A stretch of 64,000 nucleotides of DNA from the NCBI GenBank assembly GCA_021229015.1, contig CM037777.1, positions 22,738,777 to 22,802,776 on the forward strand, written 5' to 3'. Below the pieces are notes generated by a model that saw nothing but the letters and a program-made list of their open reading frames with translations, did no database searches and was not told where the DNA came from. The position numbers and the translations under genes were made by a program. Shown here one piece after another: positions 50,164 through 62,441 of the stretch (position 1 is its first letter; every line of letters starts with the position of its first letter). The DNA comes from Solen grandis. Taxonomy: Eukaryota > Mollusca > Bivalvia > Adapedonta > Solenidae.

Positions 50164-50192
<29 letters not shown>
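50152..50192. repeat. (GACA)n microsatellite
   Basis: About ten GACA units with one AAGA interruption, 50 bp after the gap. Confidence 0.95.
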
Positions 50193-50194
<2 letters not shown>

Positions 50195-51424
50195 AGTCAG
50201 ACACAAAACTGTGGTTGAGAGCATTTTGAACATGTTGCATTAAGAAAACTTTATTTCCCCAACACTTTCAACTTTGGAAACTGTACATCTTTTGCTCTCA
50301 CTGGACTGTCAATTTTAATAATTTTAATCTAAAAACAAATGGGCCAAGAACACTATTTTGAAAACATTTAGACATAAGCAGTTGATTTGAAATAGCTTCC
50401 TTAAATTTTGATTCTTTTGATGTTATTCTAACAGAAATGCCTGTGGTGATGAAAAAACATTTCTTTGATGAAGATAAACTTTCTTTGACACGTAAAATCA
50501 GGTCTACAGAAACGTGTAACATAAGAAAGGCATTAAGATGGCAGATACAGAAGATTTGCAAAAGATGATACAATTACAGCAATTATTGTTCCTGCCAATC
50601 AATGTCTTGAAGCGTTCTATGTGGTAGATGTTGGAAGCCAAAGCAATGATGGTGATAAATGATACTTGTTTTATATTCCAGGAATGTTGATAAAGCATCT
50701 TCTAGATAATGACAAAATCCATCTGTTTTGTAAGCCACCCTGGGTTGCATTGTCAACTGTTGCATTGTCCAGTGGAACTGTTACTTTGACTTTATTATTA
50801 CAGTTGTATTAATGTTTATCTTTATTGTCATCATCACTCATCAGTATCACATTTAGTTTATTCAATGTTGATATTCTGTTGACATTTTAATGTTAGGTTC
50901 AGGAATATGAAAAATACCCCAGAAAGCCTTAACTGAAACCATATGTCATAATAACCAAAAATTATAAAATGTCAAGTAACCACTGGTGGATTCAATGGGG
51001 GTCTGGCGCGCGCCCCCTCTAAAATCCCCCGACCATACACAAATGTAAACACACAACCCTCCAAAAACTCACAAGAATGCGCTATTTAAGTGCTTTAAGT
51101 AAAAAGATTCGCAGTGGAGTTCCCCCGGACCCAAGTGCAACCAGAACTACACCCTTCTCACGCCTCGGGCAAAGCAGCAAGCCGACTGCAATGTCATATT
51201 TCAAAAAATTTTTTTTTTTTTTGTTTTTAAAAGGAATTACCTAATTCATGTGATATATTCATAGAGCTTTTAGTTAACACGAATCAATGCATTTTAAATG
51301 GAATATCTTAGAAATTATTTTAAAAAAATTTTACAATTTAGTAGGTCAACATAATTTGCATCATTTTTAAAAATTTAAATGCTTGCAGAATAACATAAAT
51401 AATGAATGATCTAGGTAGATATGT
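50193..51424. other. No recognisable gene
   Basis: Minus frames at 50298-50765 have no domain. A GC-richer patch at about 50990-51190 (GGCGCGCGCCCCCTC, CCCCCGGACCCAAGTG) looks like part of an interspersed repeat but is unassigned. Confidence 0.4.
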
Positions 51425-52760
51425 TGTGGCTTCAGCTATTTAAGATGACCACTCTAAGCTATTTTATAATTTGAGTATATCTGATAGCAACTCTGAAGTG
51501 TTTTTGTATTCTGAGGATGCCGAATCTTACAGTTTTCTTATGACAAATTTGGTGTTAGCAATGTACCACCTTGTCTATTTAAACAATACATTTTCATTGA
51601 ATAATATCACTAATTTATTTAATTCATTAGAAGCTTATGTTTCGAGCCAGGTAAATACTGATAACGTGTAAAGTTTTTTTTAAATAAAAAAGTTTGATAA
51701 GATTCCATTTAAAACTGTTTCTTTCTGTATTAAAAATAAGAGACGTAGATCTGGCAAGCCATGGTGATCTCAAAAATTGACTGAATTATGGTTAATGTTT
51801 GTTTGAAAAATATGACTTTATTTTAAAAATGCTGGTAGTAAAAAAAAATACAAAGCTGATTGTATAAAAGTTCGCAAAACCTTTTATCGAGAAGTACAAC
51901 AATCTAAACATTTTTATTGATATAATATGCAAAATGAACCATTGGAGTATAATATTGATAGTAACACAAATCCATTTTAAAGATCTGTATCTAATGATTT
52001 CCAGCTGAAAATGTTCGTGAAGATGGTTCGATTTCTACCAATATACAGGATGTTTTACGTAAGTGGGAAAATGCATTACAATTCTTATGCTAAAGATGTA
52101 GTCCATTTGATATGTATATAGTCTTAAATTCAGATTAATGATTTCGATGATAGTATTTCTGTTCTTGAAGTTAAGCGGGCTGGCAACAAAGAAAACCGTG
52201 ATAAAACTAATGGGATAGATGGTATCCCGATTAAAATTAAAAAAAAATGATCCTTTGATTTTATTTTTTACTGTACTTTTAAGACTTGTTTCAATAATAG
52301 AAATATACCAACAATTGGGATAATAATATTGAAAAACCTATTCCAAAATATTCAGCTTTTGATCCTAGGGATCCCATTGCTAATAGAGGAATAGCTCTCG
52401 CGACAGTAAAGTATAAAATTAATGATAGTGCTGTTTTAAATGAAAGATTAAGTGATTGGGTAGAACGAAATGGAATTTAGTGGAGAATTATATTTTAGAA
52501 ATTTTTTTTTTTTCGTAGGATTACGATTTAATAAATAGAAATAAATTATGGGACATATTATTTAATACTCATATAAATGGAAAAATGTTAAATGCTATAA
52601 AATCTTTATATTCCATTGTTTATTCTTCAGATAGAGTAAATTGATTTTTGTAATAAATGGTTTTATGTCAAATCGAGTTTAAGACAAGGGTCTTTCCTGT
52701 CGCTTCTACTATTCAAAATGTATGATATTGCTGTATTTCTTAAATCTCTAGACATGGGTG
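51425..52760 (+). pseudogene. Strongly decayed LINE ORF2 (endonuclease end to RT)
   Basis: Fragments in several frames keep the order of a LINE: DDHSKLFYNL (51445, like the SDH block), RRSGKPW and YKADCIKVRKTFYREV (connector), RAGNKENRDKTNGIDGIPIK (52170, first RT block), DPRDPIANRGIALATVKYKI and LNERLSDWVERNGI (52355-52480, RT block 2), then VKSSLRQGSFLSLLLFKMYD (52670, the RQGxxLSPxLF block). Stops and frameshifts are dense, so it is the oldest LINE here. FADD was not found. The family is not determinable by eye. Confidence 0.6.
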
Positions 52761-54747
52761 TATAAAGCCAGGATAACAGAAAAGAAGTATTTTAAGAACT
52801 CCTTTTCCACAGGAAAAACTGCTCTTCGAATGAAATAATTTCAAATTAGATAATAAATAAAAATAGGATATCAGGTCTTGCAAGTCAGATGACTTCATAT
52901 CTTATTTGGATTCAGATGTTGAGCAAGCTTACTATATATTTAAAACCATTGTTCTTTGTTCGACGTTTGTAAACAATATAATAACATTATCGAGAAGGTA
53001 AATATTTGCCCATGTCATAACAGCTGCTATGCATAAACGAAGGTGACATCAGATCAAGATTGCGTTAGATGATATTTCAGTAGCAAACTCTGAACCATTT
53101 TCTTCTCTATTCAGACTTCACCTCAGCACATGAGACATCACGTCCCGTAATACTTACTGAATTTACAAGAGATCTGCAGTCATATGTCTTTTTTTTGACG
53201 CTGTATTAAGATTCAGGTGTATATATAATCAGAAAAAACATGTTACCAATTAATTTGTCCGTGTTCTTCATGTACATGATTGGAATTAGAAATGAAGATA
53301 AAAATATGTAGCAACACTTTATCAATTTCTTTATCGAATTACACTAATCACATACGTAACGCTTAGCAGTATTTTAATAGATAAGGTCGAGTTTCGTCGC
53401 TCTTTTTCTCTAATAAAATACCCCAAATATTTTCATTCCTTAACAAATAATGTTAGTTATTGAAGTAATAACTTATGTCAACTTAGTTCTTCTTTGCGGC
53501 AAGTATTCTCGGTGGAAATCGAGCCAGACCAAGTAAGTGTTTAAACATGTAATATTTTCTGATTATCTCTTCAATATAAAGAGATTATATTTTATTACAT
53601 TAATGTAAATTCAAAAAATTTTCAACGTTTAAAAAGTCATTTCTGGTCTTAAATACACCAATGTTACCACATGTGTTCATATCCAAAAACTTTCATCGGT
53701 TTTAAGGAAGATGAATTCATGACAACAGTCATACTAATTGTTGTATTTTGACATGTACGCTAGCAATTCTGCAATTTTTGTCTAAGGCTTATATTATTCA
53801 TGATATAGTTTAACCTGTAATAAGCAAGCCCTGGTATCAGCGGTCACACTGTCAGTCCGATGTACTCCTGACGAAAATCACTTTATTCTGACCTGTTGTA
53901 AGTGGTCAGCTGATTACAATGGCCAACGGCCAGTCCCATTCGTTAAGCAATAGAGCCTTGGTTGGCTGCTTAAAGCAGGTCAGGCTGTACGTTCGATGTT
54001 ACTTGTCTTTTCTAATGTTTCCAACAACAACCTTTTACCCGGTGAAAGATATAGGGCAAAACATCTTTTGTGGATAAAACAAAACTCGGGTGAACAATGT
54101 CACCTTTGGAGAGGAAATAAATGGTAACATATTAACTGGATCAGAATATTTACCCAACAATTTATGCAGACATTTCTTCACTTTTTGAACTTGTATTATG
54201 ACCTTTGAACATGCAGACATGCTTTAATATTCTGATGCAATTTCGTCTAGACATTCTTGAATAGTACCAACTGCCTGATATTATTGCGTTCAAAGACAAA
54301 TGTCCTGCCACCGAAGGTCGACTTATAATGAAGATTCACTTACTGCCACAGTTTTGCAAAAGAGTCTGGTGGAACTCAAGATAAGATTAGGAATTTGGGC
54401 AAAACAGACATGTGATTATTATTTTCACACACATCATTTCAAACATATTTTGACTTTGAATTTAAATGAGAATAGAAATAACAAATAAATGATTGCCAAA
54501 TGAGAATTGGGAAAATCCATTTGTAAGAACAAAACACATGAACAAAATGTGGAGAGGAATCAAATGTTTATTTATGACGTCATAACAAGTTGAGCTTCTA
54601 ATCTATATATAGTTTGTACAACGGTGTTATGTTTAGGTCTTGAATTGAGTCACAAAAACAGTTAACAGTTTCCGAATTTAATCAGCATATTTCTACAATA
54701 CTAAACGCAATACTAACTCTACTTCCGGTCTGGTGTAATGCCCGGAC

Positions 54748-54749
<2 letters not shown>
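52761..54749. other. No recognisable gene
   Basis: Phrases around 53880-53980 (GACCTGTTGTAAGTGGTCAG, TTGGCTGCTTAAAGCAGGTC) resemble those at 25.4 and 46.9 kb and may be one diverged repeat family. No domain was seen. Confidence 0.35.
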
Positions 54750-54795
<46 letters not shown>

Positions 54796-54843
54796 ACACT
54801 ACAAACGGTCTTTTGTTAATGGCGATTCACAAAATATTATCAA

Positions 54844-54890
<47 letters not shown>
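54750..54890. repeat. (TA)n, then (TC)n(CA)n microsatellites
   Basis: TA at 54750-54791, TC at about 54847-54879, CA at 54879-54890. The frame at 54738-54923 is a translation of these. Confidence 0.95.
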
Positions 54891-56122
54891 TCATTTTCCT
54901 TAAGGCAAAAAAATACACGATGACTTGTGTGATTCCTTAATAGAAGTCTTAATGAATTATTATTTTATTGGACCATGATGTTCAAATTTGATAATAGAAA
55001 ATAGATTCACATGATTTGGACAATGCACTACAAAGCTTACTTTTGTGAAACGTCAATAAAACGTTAAGGAAAAATCGTATTATTAATGAGAAGTAACACG
55101 CGTATGTTACGATCGAAGCCAGCTACAAAGAAATTCAAAGTATAACTACAATATTTGGTTAATTAAAGTGCCCCTATAATCTATCTGTGATGATACATTT
55201 CTTGTAATGAAATTATGATTGTCTTTAATTGTTCTAGCTAATCGACAAACAGGGCATCTTGCATTTTGCATTTTAATGAGGAACTCGGATTAAGACAAAT
55301 GTATTTAATTCATGTTTACCTAATACAAATCAAATATTTCACGATTATTTTCGAAAAAGTGATTTGTAGAAGAAGCATTTATTTTCGAGGAGAATACTTT
55401 TCGTTGGTTTCGTGGACAAATCTTATCCACGAATATCAATCTCACAAACCAGATTAATAGATAGATCTAAAACAAACGTGAATCCACGAATATATGTTCC
55501 AGTAAACTTAATTTTATTACAAATTCCACGAAATTTAATGTCATCGAAAATTAAAGAATTTAAGATCATACAGAACTTAACATCTTTTTAAGTCGAGTTA
55601 TTCTCTATTTGATAGACAATCATATACGCGGGGAAAAGGCTCACTTCTTTACTCAAACCATAGCAGCAATACTTTTATCTAATTGTAGTGCATATCATTT
55701 ATTGTTGTACTTTAATATTCATGTGCTCTTCATCAAAGAGTTATTATGAAGAAAAAAAAAAGATGTATAGGATTACAGCATAAACATCAATGCCTTTTCT
55801 TGTTGTACAATCCTTTAACGGGTGAACAACAATTGACAAAGCGGTAAAGAGTGCATTTAGGGATCGGCTTCTTTGCTTTTTATGAAGCAGATGTTTCATG
55901 ATAGGTCAATATCAAGCTTAAAATCGACAATTATGTTTTAGAATATTAGTCATAATCAGCTGTTCATAAAGACAATTCATGCAAAATGTAAAAAGGTTAA
56001 ATAGATCTATTTCCGTTCGTATGTTATGTGATATAATTTCGTATACACGAAAAAAAAAATATACATATATATTTTTGTATTGACATAAAAAGGTGCAACA
56101 TGAATTCATTGCTTATTTAAAC
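54891..56122. other. No recognisable gene
   Basis: AT-rich. Small frames at 55266-55457 and 55918-56109 have no motif. Confidence 0.4.

Positions 56123-56216
<94 letters not shown>
56123..56216. repeat. Compound (GCA)n(ACA)n microsatellite
   Basis: About 13 GCA units (56123-56163) run into about 17 ACA units. The frame encoding poly-Ala then poly-Thr is artefactual. Confidence 0.95.
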
Positions 56217-56279
56217 AGTCAGTAGAACTGACAGATGCTCCCCGAAGAACGTCATTGTTACAAATAAGGCCTTGGTCAA

Positions 56280-56512
56280 TGGGTGGGAGGATATGTTAAG
56301 GACCAGAATGGGATCATCAGCACATGCTTATCATGTATAGAATCCAGGTAATGCGCATCTCCTCTTGGTAATAAAGCTTCACATAAAAAGTTTTGTTGAA
56401 ATCAAGCCGTTAGTTCCTGAGAAATAGTCCGGACAAGGAAATTGTGACGGACGAACGAACGAACGGACGGACAAAGCAGCGACTATATGCGTCACCTTCA
56501 GTGAGCATAAAA
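56280..56512 (+). mobile_element. Hairpin-ended repeat, family D (short copy)
   Basis: Shares GCGCATCTCCTCTTGGTAAT, AAAGCTTC, CCGTTAGTTCCTGAGAAATA, GTCCGGACAAGG, ACGGACGAACGAACG and GCGTCACCTTCAGTGAGCAT with 57404-57604. The end has the stem TCAC ... GTGA (56492-56504) followed by GCATAA and A-rich sequence. Confidence 0.65.
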
Positions 56513-57054
56513 AAAGGTAAAAAAAAGCTCTTAACTCTCTAAACAGTAAACCATATTATATATTCTTGTTCCTTTTGATGAGACAGAAGATAAAATGGTA
56601 AATACTTTGGTGTCCCCCAAGATCACACAGGGGTCAGGCCCCACCCCCAAAATTTTACTTAGGACCTTTCAGCTCAAAGCTGTTGAAATCCCCATTCCTA
56701 AATCATATCTATTCTCCTCATCAGATGAGATGTTTTACCAACTCTAATTTGGAGACTTAGTAACAGTTTACCATTTAATATGATAATACGTGATACTCAT
56801 CAGATCTTTCATTGATTTTTTTAAAGTTTTTATACTACTGAAAATTAAGTCATACATTTCAATGTGTGCTCATATCAAAGAGGTTAACCAACACTCTTGA
56901 CATATGACTGGATATTTGAAATAGTGTTTAATGGCCTAAACAACAATTAGCTGACATGATTATGATTGACATTACTAGCATATTGAATTTTGTGGGGTTT
57001 TGTTTAAATGATATCTCCTGTTAAATTAGGCAAATGACATGAACATCAGTCAAC
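56513..57054. other. No recognisable gene
   Basis: Spacer between two copies of repeat family D. No domain. Confidence 0.4.
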
Positions 57055-57604
57055 AACATGGTAGTAGGGGCCATAACTCTCTTAAAAATTGAGGAACCAG
57101 GTCACGTCAACGATATGCGTATCTACTCTTGGTAATAAAGCTTCCCATAAAGTTTCATTGAATTCAAGCCATTAGTTCCTGAGAAATAGCCCGGACAAGA
57201 ATCATGCAACATGAACTATATGCCAAAAAGACAAGGGGCCATAACTCCTTGAAAAATTTAGGAATCGGGTCATGCTGACGATATGCGCATCTCCTCTTGG
57301 TAATAAAGCTTCCCATAAAGTTTCTTGAATTCAAGCCATTAGTTCCTGAGAAATAGCCCGGACAAGAATCATGCAATATGTACTATAGGCGAAAAGTCAA
57401 TGGGCCATAACTCTTTGAAAAATTTAGGAACCGGGTCATGCTGACGATATGCGCATCTCCTCTTGGTAATAAAGCTTCCCATAAAGTTTCGTTGAATTCA
57501 AGCTGTTAGTTCCTGAGAAATAGTCCGGACAAGGAAAGTGAGACGGACGAACGGACGGACGGACGGACGAAGCGGCGACTATATGCGTCACCTTCGGTGA
57601 GCAT
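57055..57604 (+). mobile_element. Hairpin-ended repeat, family D, with three ~167 bp units
   Basis: Units start GGGGCCATAACTC at 57067, 57235 and 57401 (periods 168 and 166 bp) and share GATATGCGCATCTCC, TCTTGGTAATAAAGCTTCCC, ATTAGTTCCTGAGAAATAGC and CCGGACAAGAATCATGCAA. The last unit runs into GGACGGACGGACG, then a stem TCACC (57588-57592), loop TTC, GGTGA (57596-57600) and GCATAA, directly joined to a CAA microsatellite. The minus frames at 57164-57714 are repeat translations. Confidence 0.7.

Positions 57605-57702
<98 letters not shown>
57605..57702. repeat. (AAC)n microsatellite abutting family D end
   Basis: About 32 uninterrupted AAC units, starting at the element's terminal GCATAA. 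Three long homopolymer frames across it (poly-Leu, poly-Val, poly-Thr) are artefacts. Confidence 0.95.
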
Positions 57703-59364
57703 CCAAACATACAAACAAAGTATTCAACCAAACAAACCAAACAATTCACCAACAATTTAAAACATATTTTGAGTGTGTATGCATGTTAACTTACATCATA
57801 TTTTCTGAGAGTGAAAGTATTGTTGAACAAGGCCTTTCACCTAATTTCCATTCAAACCTAGCAAAATAGAAGCAGTATACCTAAATATATTTACACACAC
57901 AAAAAAAAAAAAAAAAAAAAAAAAGAACATATTGCAAATGCACTTTCTTTGACCCACTTTCTTTGAACTGCACTTCTTGTTTACGATCTCCACGATCAAG
58001 AGTTCACTGCAATTAATGGTTGACGTTTACTTTACGAGACAGGCCCAAATAGCACTTTTGACCTTAAAAAACGAGGGTAAATTTTCATCGATATTGTTGA
58101 AAAATCTGTCTTATTTTTGTTACGTTTAAGTGACAAAGTCAATAACGGTGTCAAAACGTTTGAACTAGTCACATTATTCCGCCGACGGTAATGGTACACA
58201 AGCTTTTAAGATTTCACGTTTCTAAGCACATGTATAAGTGTTCTTAACGTTAACGTTATCTGGGAAATAAAACCATTTTAGACTCAGAACAAAATACTTG
58301 TTCATTGATAGGTTATGGATCCTGAACGCATTCATGGAAATGAAGATTTGTTTAAGCGGACCGAATACTCTATGTCCAAGATTTTTACATTTCACCTTAT
58401 GAATATCCAGGGACAAATTTGTGACATTATTAGTATTACTTTAATGAACTTTATATGAAATATAAAACCATGGATTTTTCTTTACCTTGCAGACTGTAGT
58501 AGAATCTGAGTAACAATAGAGTAAAGGCAAACAGATGAAACCTTGGTCAGACATGTATGATTTTGGTCTGCTCTGTTTTCTGAGGCGTCAAAACACATGT
58601 ATATGAGTTGAAATATTAACATACATGTACAGGCCCAAACATATACACATTTAAATTTACAGGTCAGGACTTCTTCCTTGGTCACTTCGATCACAGTTGA
58701 GCCAAGAGTGTTTAAAGGAACAGTAGAAAGTCACGTATATTTAACATGTTCCAAGCACGAAGTTACCCAAACCTTCCTCAGCCCCCAGAACACTAAACAA
58801 TAACTAAGAACATTCATCATCTATAATGACTTTCTTTTCCATTATGGTAATCATTATTGCGCCGGTCTATCAAAATAAGAAGGAAGTGTGATTTATCTCT
58901 ACTCGGGAATAAATCATAAAGAACTCCAAGAAAAAGAGCATCTATATCTCCTATGGGCCGTACGGAGCGACGCCTTGTGATGTTTATCTCGTCTTATTCA
59001 TATTGTATTATTTGGTGAAACAATTTACATCTTTAACGCCGGTAAATCCTCTTGCAGTAGTTTTATTGTTTGAATGAAATCGGCCTTCATTTTTATTAAT
59101 CAACAATCAATAGACCATTTTCCTCCAAAATGAGACGTAAACTCACGTAAATCAACGAGCACTTACATGCTGGTGTAGTTCAATGGGAAATAAACATAAA
59201 TTTGAGATTTTTCCCCAGTCAGTGATTGGTCAATTTAAATTAGCGAATTATACCGAATATTGCCGATCTTCTGATGTTGTCTAGTTAAATTATCAATGTA
59301 GCTGCACATGATACGTCATGAACCGAAGTTGTTTATGCAAATTTGATTTCTCTTAGTATACAAG
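57703..59364. other. No recognisable gene; poly-A at 57901-57923
   Basis: AT-rich DNA. Minus frames at 58222-58694 lack motifs. Confidence 0.4.
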
Positions 59365-59605
59365 CATAGTTCCAGGACTGGTTGTTCCGGTGTCAAGAAG
59401 GTTTTACTATGTGCAGTATCGTACCTCTTGTACTCAAAACGTGATATGTACTATATCAAGTATCATGTAGACGAATCTTAAACTGTTTCATATCCGGATA
59501 ATGGGTAATAAAATCCTTATAACTGTAAAAATGTAGAAAGAAACAACTGATCTGTCACTGTAAATAAAGTCCGAAAAGTTTGAAACACTATCAGCGGGAC
59601 ATAAA
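59365..59605 (+). mobile_element. SINE-like repeat, family A (diverged plus copy)
   Basis: It begins AGTTCCAGGACTGGTTGTTC and CGGTGTCAAG, like the 62 kb copy (GATCCAGGACTGGTTGGCC, TGGTGTCAGG), and ends with ACACTATCAGCGGGACATAA followed by AACCCACACAAC. The centre is diverged or replaced. Confidence 0.5.
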
Positions 59606-59721
59606 ACCCACACAACATATTTAAAATAATAAACATCATAATAATGATAATAATAACATTAAAAAATAATTTTCAAAGATAAAAAATGTCGTTTTAAGGA
59701 AACAACCAGAACGTGTGCAGC

Positions 59722-59762
<41 letters not shown>

Positions 59763-60683
59763 TGAAAACAATACGTATTCAGAAAGGTGCATTTGTTTCA
59801 CTTTGATAACGCTGGTAGCTTTGAGTTTCCATCCAGACAGGCTTAATGAGGTCTACAGCAAAAACATAATAATTTCTGTCACTGTTATTCGTCATTTTTT
59901 TTATTTATATAGTCGATCCAAAAGACAAATATATACGCTACATGCATAGCATTAGCTGTCAAACTTATTGATGGAATTATAGTGGAATTCCAAAACATTT
60001 CTTCCGTGTTATGCATAAAGAATCTCTTTACGTAGCAGTTGGCCGTCATTTCATAGATAGTTGAAACCCTTTTATGACGTCTCGGTTGTTTCTCTTGGAT
60101 TTTATTCGATAAAATACTTATTTAGACATCCAAATAGTTCCCATGGTTTCAATGTTTGACCAATGACATAGCTTGTCGTACTTACTTACTCATAGGTATC
60201 AACACTTTCGTTAGAATACTTGTGATTTGTTCCAAAATGTACCCATTTAACGGAGCGAGTTACTAGGAAAGCACAGTTCTAAAACCGCTAAATTAAGATA
60301 TCATTATAATTTTATAGATGATAAAATGTAACTAAAAATGAATCAAGTTAACAAGTTTCCATCCATTTGAACGATTCCATTATTACTGAATTAGCCTAGT
60401 TTTTCTTCATATTCAGGGTCTGCCTTAACTTTCAAGAGACCCTCTTATCAACTGGCTAGACGAGAAAGAAAGCTGTCTGACAAATAATGCGATTATATAG
60501 AACAAAGGGGAGTATAATGAACACTACGAAATTCAAGACATGCGCGAAATTGTTATTAGAGATTGTGATGTATATCGGCAGTTACATTATGTTTAACACG
60601 AGAACATTTAGAGAAAAAAAGCTATTAGAGAGACCTAAACAAAACGGATCATTTAGTGCAAAAATACCAAATTCAAAGATTTA

Positions 60684-60727
<44 letters not shown>

Positions 60728-61948
60728 ATTAGGAAAAAGGTTTTATTGGGAAAAAATCACCGTATAATTTTCAAAGCATTTACATTCACTCATACATGTA
60801 TTCAATGGTTTCTTGTACAATATAGAGTTGCATTTCCAATTTAAAGTGGTAGCGTGAAATTGTGTCTTATCATTTGTAAATTTCGATTTGGACTCTTTTT
60901 GGTCTTATTAATTAAATGACCTTGTTACCAATAACTTGAAACAAGTGTTACATATATTCATTTTATGATACTTTTAAAGAATGAACAGTTTCTTTTCTTG
61001 GTCGTGTATATTATTGGTGTTTGAGCAAACTTTGAGTTGTAAATTTGCCTCAGATTCTATCCTTTACATAAAAACCTAACCAAATGTTCCTAGCTTTTCC
61101 ACCATGATCAATTCGAGCTGTTCCAAACATGTGCACTGCAAGAATCTGGCCTTTAATCCCGAAGCTCTAGTAAGTTAAATTCTCTTAAAAGTTCAGTATT
61201 TATGTTTTCTGTTATTTAAAAGCTAAACGGTGTAAGAATATGTGTTAACTTTTTGAGCAGGATTTTACAGTTTCAAACAACTCTGCGATTTGTCGAATTC
61301 CAGTACTTTTGTAGATTTTTGTTTCAGGAAGTAATAATATACGGCTGGCTGGCGTGTATCCAAAAAAAATGTATCTTTTGCAATGTCCAAAGTGATCCCT
61401 TCATAAGAATACCGAAGCCATTGCGTGCTGTCATCCATTTTCCCTAACCTATTTGTAAATTAATATGCTGAATTACAAAACAAATTAGTATCAAATGAAC
61501 AAAAAATATATGTCATTACACACCGCGGCTATTTCATCTAAGCATGCAAGCAGAGGTCCATAGGAACAGAAACGTGCGTGAGTGATATCATTCTGCTGTA
61601 ACTAATTTTTCCCATTATTAGGAACTAAATAAGAAAAGTAAAAACGTGAGTTTATAATCATTATCTTCACACACTATACATTTGTACACATTTACTTCAC
61701 GTATCAATATAGCTTATGGGTGGAAGCAATTAATCGTTTGTCATGAATATGAAAGACCTCATTTGTCAGTGTTTCATGTTTGTTGTTTGTTTTTTTTGGT
61801 GTAAAATTATATCTGACTACATATGTGTCTATTTATGATGTCTGTATTCGATATATAATATAATGAAGGAATTCAAACAACATTCATTCAAATAATGAAA
61901 AGAATTATTTCATTAAAATAGATTTTAGTATTTATTTGAAATCGATTA
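59606..61948. other. No recognisable gene; two (AC)n microsatellites
   Basis: AC repeats at 59722-59754 and 60691-60725. Frames at 59713, 60487, 60656 and 61253 have no domain. Confidence 0.5.
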
Positions 61949-62187
61949 GATAGAGCGTTCATAAATAGTACTGGTATAGCCCCCTTGCTTGGCGCTCAGC
62001 ATATAATGGTAGATCCAGGACTGGTTGGCCTGGTGTCAGGATAATATAACTGTAATAGAAGTATCATGCCATATGTCTACGGCTTGATACTGCGGTGTGG
62101 CAGCACTATATCTGTTTCAAGTAGACATAGTCTCTAAATGACCGAAATACTGTCGGCGGGATGTTAAACCCAAACCAACGATAGAGC
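61949..62187 (+). mobile_element. SINE-like repeat, family A (best copy)
   Basis: An 8 bp duplication GATAGAGC (61949-61956 and 62180-62187) delimits a 223 bp insert. Landmarks: CTTGGCGCTCAGCATATAAT, GATCCAGGACTGGTTGGCC, TGTCTACGGCTTGATACTGC, GTGGCAGCACTATATCTG, and the 3' end TGTCGGCGGGATGTTAAACC. No box A or B is obvious, so the head may be lost or atypical. Three further copies occur in the window. Confidence 0.7.
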
Positions 62188-62441
62188 TTTCCAATTATAT
62201 ATGTTGTGCGCATCCTTCATTTCTACCTTTGCATGAACTTCAGTAAAATAAATAGCTATCTAAACATAAAATAAAATATTGTATTCAGAAAACTACCACT
62301 AAAATGGAGTAATACTCCGCATCTTATTTTTCAAAACGTCGATTGAGAAACATGTTCTAACAAATGGGCTGGACCAGTACTATGTGCCATGAAATATCTT
62401 TGTCCAACTGGGTTCGAACCCTAAAATTTGGATCCGAACTC

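Noticed and set aside
49881..50240. Minus-strand ORF across the N gap
   Set aside because: It reads through 100 Ns, a tandem array and a GACA microsatellite.
56093..56299. Poly-Ala/poly-Thr ORF
   Set aside because: It is a translation of the GCA/ACA microsatellite.
57436..57869. Poly-Leu, poly-Val and poly-Thr ORFs
   Set aside because: They are translations of the (AAC)n microsatellite in several frames.
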